Of a DNA stretch of 64,000 nucleotides, positions 57,852-64,000 are shown piece after piece (positions within the stretch are counted from its first letter, which is position 1; each line of letters begins with the position of its first letter). The position numbers were made by a program, and so were the translations under genes. This stretch comes from Phalacrocorax aristotelis. Taxonomy: Eukaryota; Chordata; Aves; Suliformes; Phalacrocoracidae. The notes beneath the pieces are model-generated. The model ran no database searches. It saw only the letters and a program-made list of their open reading frames with translations, and had not been told where the DNA came from. The DNA lies in the NCBI RefSeq assembly GCF_949628215.1, contig NC_134280.1, positions 54,090,621-54,154,620 on the forward strand, in the 5' to 3' direction.

Positions 57852-58567
57852 AATCTATGGGGGAGCTAAGGAAATGTCCTTGCTGCCTTCTCCACCTTAC
57901 ATCATGCTTGTGCATGGGGGGAGGCTGCCCTGCCTTGCTGCCCCATGCCTGGAGTCAGAAAGTGAGGGGGCGTTGGGTGAGCGAAACCCTGTTTTGTGTG
58001 CACGGTGGCTAGATTGCAATCAAAAGTGCGTGTGTTTGTGAAGTTACCTCTGCTAAATAATTATGGCTGTTTGAACACCACTCCCCTCAGCCGATGCTTT
58101 GAAAGCTCGGGGTTTCTGTGCGGCACAGTGCCCTGCCTGGTTGATTGTTAGCTGTGTTTCTGCAAGGTTGCATTGAGGTGGTGGCTGATTTTTCTTGTCA
58201 AGCCTGGCTTAAATGTGCCAAGTAATAAGTGTAAAAAATGAAAAAAAACCACCCCCAAACAACCCAAAAAAACCCCACTCAAAACAAAAACAACAGAAAA
58301 CCCAAACTGGAATTTTATGGAAAGGCACATGCTATTTTGGGTCTGGCTCTGCTAGCAGAGGCAGCATCGAAGGGCTGAACATGACCATTGCCGTGGAGGT
58401 TGCACAATAAGGCAGCCTCTGCTCATGACTCACTGGACCTTCATCTGCTTTTCCCACTCCTGGAATATTTCTCAACTGGGCAGCAAATCCAGCCATATCA
58501 CTCGGGATCAAAATCTATAGAAATACTGTTTTCTTTGTTAACAGAAAATAGAAAGCACAGAATAAGC

Positions 58568-58690
58568 TGTGGTTAAGTCCCTGAATTGGGATTTGGGACT
58601 TGGCTCTGCTACAGTTTTCCTGTGATGTGAGTAAGTCATCTTGTCTCTCTGCACTGATGTTCTTCATGCATAATACGGGGCAATGAGATG
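58568..58690 (+). mobile_element. MIR-like SINE fragment
   Basis: CTTGGCTCTGCTACAG, then CTGTGATGTGAGTAAGTCA, then TTGTCTCTCTGCACTGATGT and CATAATACGGGGCAATGAG, which is the MIR body and tail order (poly-purine 'ATAATGGGG...AATGAG' end). Diverged, plus orientation. Confidence 0.72.
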
Positions 58691-61600
58691 GTTTTTCCTT
58701 CCCTCTCCCAATACATTTACAATATTGCTATTTAGATTATACAGCCTTTGGGATGCAGACTCTCTCTATCACGAGGTGTGCTGATGCAAATACCTACTAC
58801 CTTGGGGAAATGTATCCAGTTTTTACTGGATGTATCCTCTTCTTCATTCCCTGGTGTCCTGGGTAGGCAGAGTCTTTGTGAGCCCAGCTACTATCCTGTG
58901 TTTTGGGCTTTTTTTTTCTTTTTTTTTACATCATTTATCAACAGCAATAGTCAGCCTTTTGGTGTTTCAGAAAAGCAGCAGAAGGCTGGGGGCTGAAAAG
59001 CAGGGCTGCAGAGCTGAGCCCAGCAAGAGCTAGCAGAGGGACCTGGAGGGCAACATGGGGCGGCACAACCTTCCTTTGTTCATGCCTGCACATGTTCATA
59101 TGGACAACTCTACATTTCCTAATCCTTTAGATCCAAAGGGTCATGCTTCCATTTCATTTTGATCTGCTTTGGTGAACAAATCCAGCCTTGTGGTGAGCTC
59201 AGGGCAGGAAGGATGTGGTGCTTGTGTGGGAAGGACTATCAGACAAGGGAGGGAGCGAAGGTCGGGATGAACGGAAATGTGCAGATTTGGCATGTGAAGG
59301 GTGGACTTTGAGGAGTTAGGATTTGGGGACCTGAGGAGTGAAGCTCTGCAGGAGAAAGACTTAGTGCTAAAGATGTAATCTAAAATCTAAAAGATGTATT
59401 GCGTCATCTGGGGCGGTAAGATTGGGGCAACAAGGGGCTTGCACTGGAAGGAAGTAGTTATTTCCAAAATGGACCTTAGTTTGCTATAGGGGAAGAAAGG
59501 AGTCAGCATATCCACTGCTGCTGCCCTCCCCTGTTTTGTTCCTGCCTGAAATATGGCTGCTGTAAAGGATGGGTGGAAAATCAGCCCTTTTGGAGGAGTT
59601 TGGGGTTGGGTATTAAACCCTTCCTGGTGCTTCTCTTGGCCATTGCTGCCAGATGGATGGGACAAGCAGGAGGCTGCCAGGTGGATGGGGAAATGCAACA
59701 CACTGTTGTCACAGGGTGCTGGTCCATTGTGGCCCTGGGTGAAGGCCAGGCTGCTCGGATGGGGTGCTCAGAGGGTAATAAAAAGTGTGTGACCTTTGCA
59801 TGAACTGTATCAGCTTCCGTGGCCCCACCCGGGTTTTTATTTCCTTGCAGGCTCTTTATGAAGCCCTGCTCCTAGGCAGCCACTCCACCAGCCAGTGAGA
59901 GCCAAAGGTATGTGAAGCATCCAGGCAGTGAATGCAGCCAGAGGGCAAAGGAGTTTCTGAATGGCCATCTCCAGTTAACTCTAGCTTGCTGGGGCTTGTC
60001 TTTTTAACCTGACAAATCATGGGTATCACAGCCAAGGGAACATCAGAAATGTTCTCTGTAGCATTCAGAATGCAAGCTCCAGACTGCTCGGGCTGAGCCC
60101 TGTGCTTTGCCAAGTGGTGCAGCAAATGCCCTTAAGCACCACTGGCAAGCAGAGGTGCTGATCCAAAGGGAAGTTAATGCTAACGGTGTGATCTGAAAGG
60201 CTGGACGCCAGGGTGAGGGTCTACCAGTGCACAGTGGCACAGTGCTGTGTGTTAGGCCAGCAGCGGGTCTGTGCCATAGCACATGCAGAAGCACTCCCAG
60301 TTTGCCCAGCTGATGTTTGCAGGAGGCAGGGCAACATGCCCTGTAAAGTTGTATCCCATTTTGGGGGATATGGAGTAGCAGCTTTAAAGGAGTAGCACGT
60401 CTCATTGTAATTAACTTTCTTGGGAGGTGGCTTGGACGGCCTGGGAGAGAGACAGACCCTATACACTCGTTAGAATCATTTGCTTTGCTTTACAAACACC
60501 TAAAGGGGCTCTGCTCTGCTCTCCAACTGTCCTCTAAAGCAGAAGCACAGCGATCAGGCTTTCCAGAAATGACTGTGATTTTCTTTCAGTCTCCCGCTTG
60601 GGATATCTAGCGTAGATTTTCAGAGGATAGGAATTTAGCACTTTTGGAAATCTGGTCTATTTAAGGTAGTTCAGGATCTGTAAACTTTGAATGTGTTTGA
60701 GTGTCTGAGGTTTTCTTGTTTACTTGTTATTACAGCAACTGTTGCCTCGATTTTAATTTATTTTTCTTGGTGGAGATGGGATTATACATCTAATCCTTTG
60801 TGGTCTGTATGCAGTATTAACTTTCTCAGTCTCACTAAATATTCCTTTATTCCATGATATTCTAGGCTGAAACTTTTGGACTAATTACTTTACAAAACTT
60901 CACTATGAATCCTTTTGAAATCTGCATCATCTTTAGTTTTATGGGATTTGGTTCATTTCTCTTTCACCCCAGGATATGTGATCTGAGACTTATTGAAGTT
61001 ATTGGAAGTGTTTCCTTTGAGTTTGGTTTTAAATCAAGCTCTGGGTAAAGAAATTTGTAAAGGAAGGAAGGAAACCTAAAAGATTCCTGCAGGATATTTC
61101 TTTTAAAAACCCAAATAACTAGAAATCACCTTGGAAAAGCCATCTGGGGAGCATCTGAGCAACGCTTACAGGAGGCCAGAGTCTTAAATGCTGTTCTCAG
61201 ACTTTAAAAAAAGGGTGGGAAGAAAGACAGTGATGGTTATTAAAGCTGAGGGTGCTCGTGTGTCAGATGTTTAAGCTTACTTCCTACAGAAGCTTAGAAA
61301 GGCTTGCTCCTGGTATAAAGCTGTATAACAGATTATCTCTGTTGTGTGTGATGGCTTTCCTCCCCTCCCCTTTCTAACTGTTCAGACATGGTTGGATATG
61401 AGACAGACGATGGATCAATTCTTCTGGCTGATGTTTTCTAGTGAGTCCTGGATGTTTCCTGGTCTTCCAGGAATTACTTTTCATGTTAGAAAGAGACGTA
61501 CTTCTAGATGGACCTATTGATGTTTAGAAAATAAATTTTGAAACAATTTGTTGAAGAACTTCTTTAGGATAACTGGAGGAGCCTGTGGTTGGTGACACCA

Positions 61601-64000
61601 GGCTCGTGCCTTGCACTACATCCATGTGTGTTCTCATTGCATACAATTATATGGTCTGGGATGTCTAATTGCCTCACTGTAATCTGTCCACCCTACCAAA
61701 AGTTGCATCATTTTGATTTTGCCTGGGTGCTGTGTGGCAAGCATTTCTCAGATGGAGTCCCTTGGCCCTTAAAGGATTAATAAAGTGTTTCCTGTGCTAT
61801 TGTATAAAGCCTGATTATTATTTTTTTTAGTTGTTTTATTTCCTTGGGATGGAGTTTTAGCAGTGGCAGGGAAGAATTTGCAATAGCTAGAAAAGTACAT
61901 CCGTGGCGCAAAGCTGCTCTGAATAGCAGTGGAGCTAAATTGTTTGAAAGGTTTCCAAAACACAAATGCTGCCTTGACTGTTACAGCATCCAGTGTGAGC
62001 AAATCCCATTTGCCCTTGTCCAGCTGTGCTAATTCTTCCCATTCTGTGCTGGTGAGAAGGTGGGTACCCACCAGGAAAGGGAAAGCAATCAAGAGCCACA
62101 TGCGTTAGTCACCTACCTCAGCCTAACAGGACCCAAGGTCAGATGATGAAAAAATGACTGCCAAATACCTACCAAGAACAATCCAGCTAGAAGATAAGGC
62201 CTCGCTTATCTGCAGGTCTGCCCTGAGAGGGGGATGTGGCAGCAAGCTTGGCGCCAGACAGCGGCAGCATCTTGTGAGGGGGAAAGCACAGGAATGCAAA
62301 TGGCATGGAGTAATGGGGCAATGAAGCCGTCTGATGGCACACCTGGCCACTCTTTTACTGTGGATGAGGATCTGTTTCTGGACTTTGGAAATGAGCCATC
62401 CACAAGTAAATGTTTAGTCAGCCTTGCAAGCTGTCTGAAATGTATGACGTGCCTGTGACAGGGTAGTTTTATGGGGATGGGGCTGACCTTTCTTTGCCAA
62501 ATGTGATTCTGCTCTAAAGAAATTCTACTTGCAGAAGAGACTCTAAGGTGAGGGTAAAGTTTAGCGTTCTGTCCCAGAGAGCTGAGCTGTAAGGGAGGAA
62601 AGGGAGTCTGCCACTTCTGCAAGGATTTATAAAGGACACAGGGGGCTTTCCCTTCCATGCAGGTTGTGCCCTTCAAAACAAGCCCTGACTCTGTGGTTTT
62701 GGCACAAAACTGAGGGTCACTGTCAATATTTAGCTTGCAGGCATGAGTGGAGCTACTTGATTTTGTGTAGGGGCAGGCTTCTTGCTTTGGACAGGAGCTG
62801 CAGCTGTAACATGTGAAGGCAGGTAAAAGGCAGTGCAGTGGAAAGCAGGGCTTGGTCACAGTGCTGGAGACACCATGGTCTCTGGAGCAAATGGGGATGT
62901 GCTGCCAGACACCAAACAGCCATCTCCACCTTGAGTCAGTGACCCAGGGGCATGCTGCCAAGAAGCAACAGCTAGCTCTGTGGGGTTAGAGTGGGGCAGA
63001 GTGGGCCCCCGGGAGGCACTGGGCAGTGTAGGGTGAGGGGGGCAGAGAACACCACCAGCCAGGCACAATGGCTTGGCCAAAACCTGGTTAAGAGTAGAAA
63101 GCCAGATGTTCAGGCTTTGGCTGTTGGAGACCTGCAGCTCAGACTGTGATGGTTAGATCTGGGGCTAGGTTTTAGCTCACGTGGGAGAGGAGCGAGTTAC
63201 AAAATGTGGATCTGGGTTCAGGTTACAATGTGCTCCCCAGGGCTGTTCCAGGTGTTCAAATAAGAACTTTTGGCCCAGGCCCATCTCTAATTAGGCATAT
63301 TCTTTAAAAGTATTTTCTTTCCCTGGCTCCTGTGCTCTTGGCTTGTCTCCACTAGCCCTCTTTGTGCTAGAGCACAGTTTGCTGGATATATTAATTGAGC
63401 TGTTTACACACCTGGTTTCCTGCAAGAATAGACACCTAGCTCCTTCTTTTGAAAAATCTAGCCCAGAGGCTGTAAACAGGAATTGTGCTATGTCTGGAAA
63501 AGCTGAACTGCTTCTTATCTGCACTCCCTCGGGCTGTGGGAGCAGCAGCAGCAGCTGCAGACATGGGTCAGTTGAGCATGGAAACCAGCTTGCACACTGT
63601 TCCCACCAGTCCTGTCCTCCTGCCTGGCTCAGGTCGTCCAGCAGCTGAGGAGCCACCTTCTCCACAGGGTTATTCCCTTTTATTGTGACAGTGACAGGAG
63701 GGGGCCCCACCTAGCATTTGGGTCAGCTCAGATGCATATTTTGCCTCATGTATGAAAGCTGCGGATGTCATCCTGGAGTTATGTCCTGTGTAGGACTGCT
63801 GATGGCACCTTTCCTTTCTTTTCATGGCTTTACCTTCCAAGGTTAGTTTCTGTCCAAGCTCCCCAAAAGCAGTGGTGAATTCATCACCCCTTATATACTC
63901 TTCTAATCATGGCTGAGGGTATCTTTCATAACCTGTTGTGTGGCTCAGTGAATGACTGTGGAAAGAAAAGGTTGGCAAGGTGCAGATCAGAATAAACACC

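Larger units (their letters stand above)
51498..64000 (+). other. Probable SLC22A18 intron 5 or remaining gene; no exon recognised
   Basis: I searched for the expected continuation (first base of a codon, then a segment like IQCPAILAAL) at each pyrimidine-AG site and found none. Candidate pseudo-exons are listed among the rejected items. The stretch holds a MIR-like SINE, simple repeats and two long minus-strand open frames, but no recognised gene. Whether it is one large intron, or is partly intergenic, cannot be told. Confidence 0.4.

Noticed and set aside
60980-61045. Exon-like stretch (CACCCCAG to GTAAAG)
   Set aside because: Correct phase but no similarity to the expected MFS segment; weak donor.
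61395-61440. Exon-like stretch with pyrimidine tract, CAG and GTGAGT (MVGYETDDGSILLADVF)
   Set aside because: Good splice signals, but in the SLC22A18 phase it hits a stop, and the peptide matches nothing I know. Single short exon with no partner.
51498-64000. PHLDA2 single-exon gene
   Set aside because: Expected after SLC22A18, but no PH-domain-like frame is present on either strand.
1-64000. CRISPR arrays, operons, bacterial-type systems
   Set aside because: No regularly spaced repeats or prokaryotic gene layout; splice sites and CR1 elements show a bird nuclear genome.

Overview
The window is vertebrate nuclear DNA, and almost certainly bird. Four separate CR1 LINE 3' ends carry the typical avian terminus. 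The genes have introns with consensus splice sites. CpG islands stand out against an otherwise AT-leaning background, and there is an avian-type ERV solo LTR. I cannot fix the species from the sequence. Recognised protein-coding sequence makes up only about 2% of the window.

Two genes are supported. On the minus strand at about 23.86-25.5 kb lies CDKN1C (p57KIP2), a CDK inhibitor, inside a strong CpG island. It has a TATA-like box and three reverse CCAAT boxes upstream, two coding exons that splice to a 193-residue protein, and a 3' UTR exon ending in tandem poly(A) signals. On the plus strand, starting at 45.0 kb, are the first four recognisable coding exons of SLC22A18, a 12-TM major-facilitator transporter. 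A CpG island at 30.9-31.65 kb that ends in a splice donor is a good candidate for its non-coding first exon. The rest of SLC22A18 was not found before the right end. Gene order and orientation (CDKN1C minus, SLC22A18 plus) match the mammalian KCNQ1-CDKN1C-SLC22A18-PHLDA2 block. The left 24 kb is therefore probably the KCNQ1-CDKN1C interval, although no KCNQ1 exon was seen.

Region by region: 1-23.8 kb is intergenic, with a solo LTR (1.31-1.79 kb), CpG-rich patches (7.9-8.2 and 11.2-12.5 kb), a 19-base C run, simple repeats, and several stretches that look like candidate regulatory elements. 23.8-25.9 kb is CDKN1C and its promoter. 25.9-30.9 kb is intergenic. 30.9-31.65 kb is the second CpG island. 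31.7-45.0 kb, possibly SLC22A18 intron 1, holds two CR1 copies and a MIR-like SINE. 45.0-51.5 kb is SLC22A18 with CR1 copies in two introns. 51.5-64 kb shows no recognised exon, one MIR-like SINE, a 17-base G run and two unexplained long open frames.

CDKN1C and SLC22A18 do not form a pathway; they share a conserved chromosomal neighbourhood that is imprinted in therian mammals. I found no novel multi-gene system. The most interesting observation is that the CDKN1C intron is 93 bp, a multiple of three with no in-frame stop, and it splits the PCNA-binding-like motif in two. Retaining it would keep the reading frame but break that motif.
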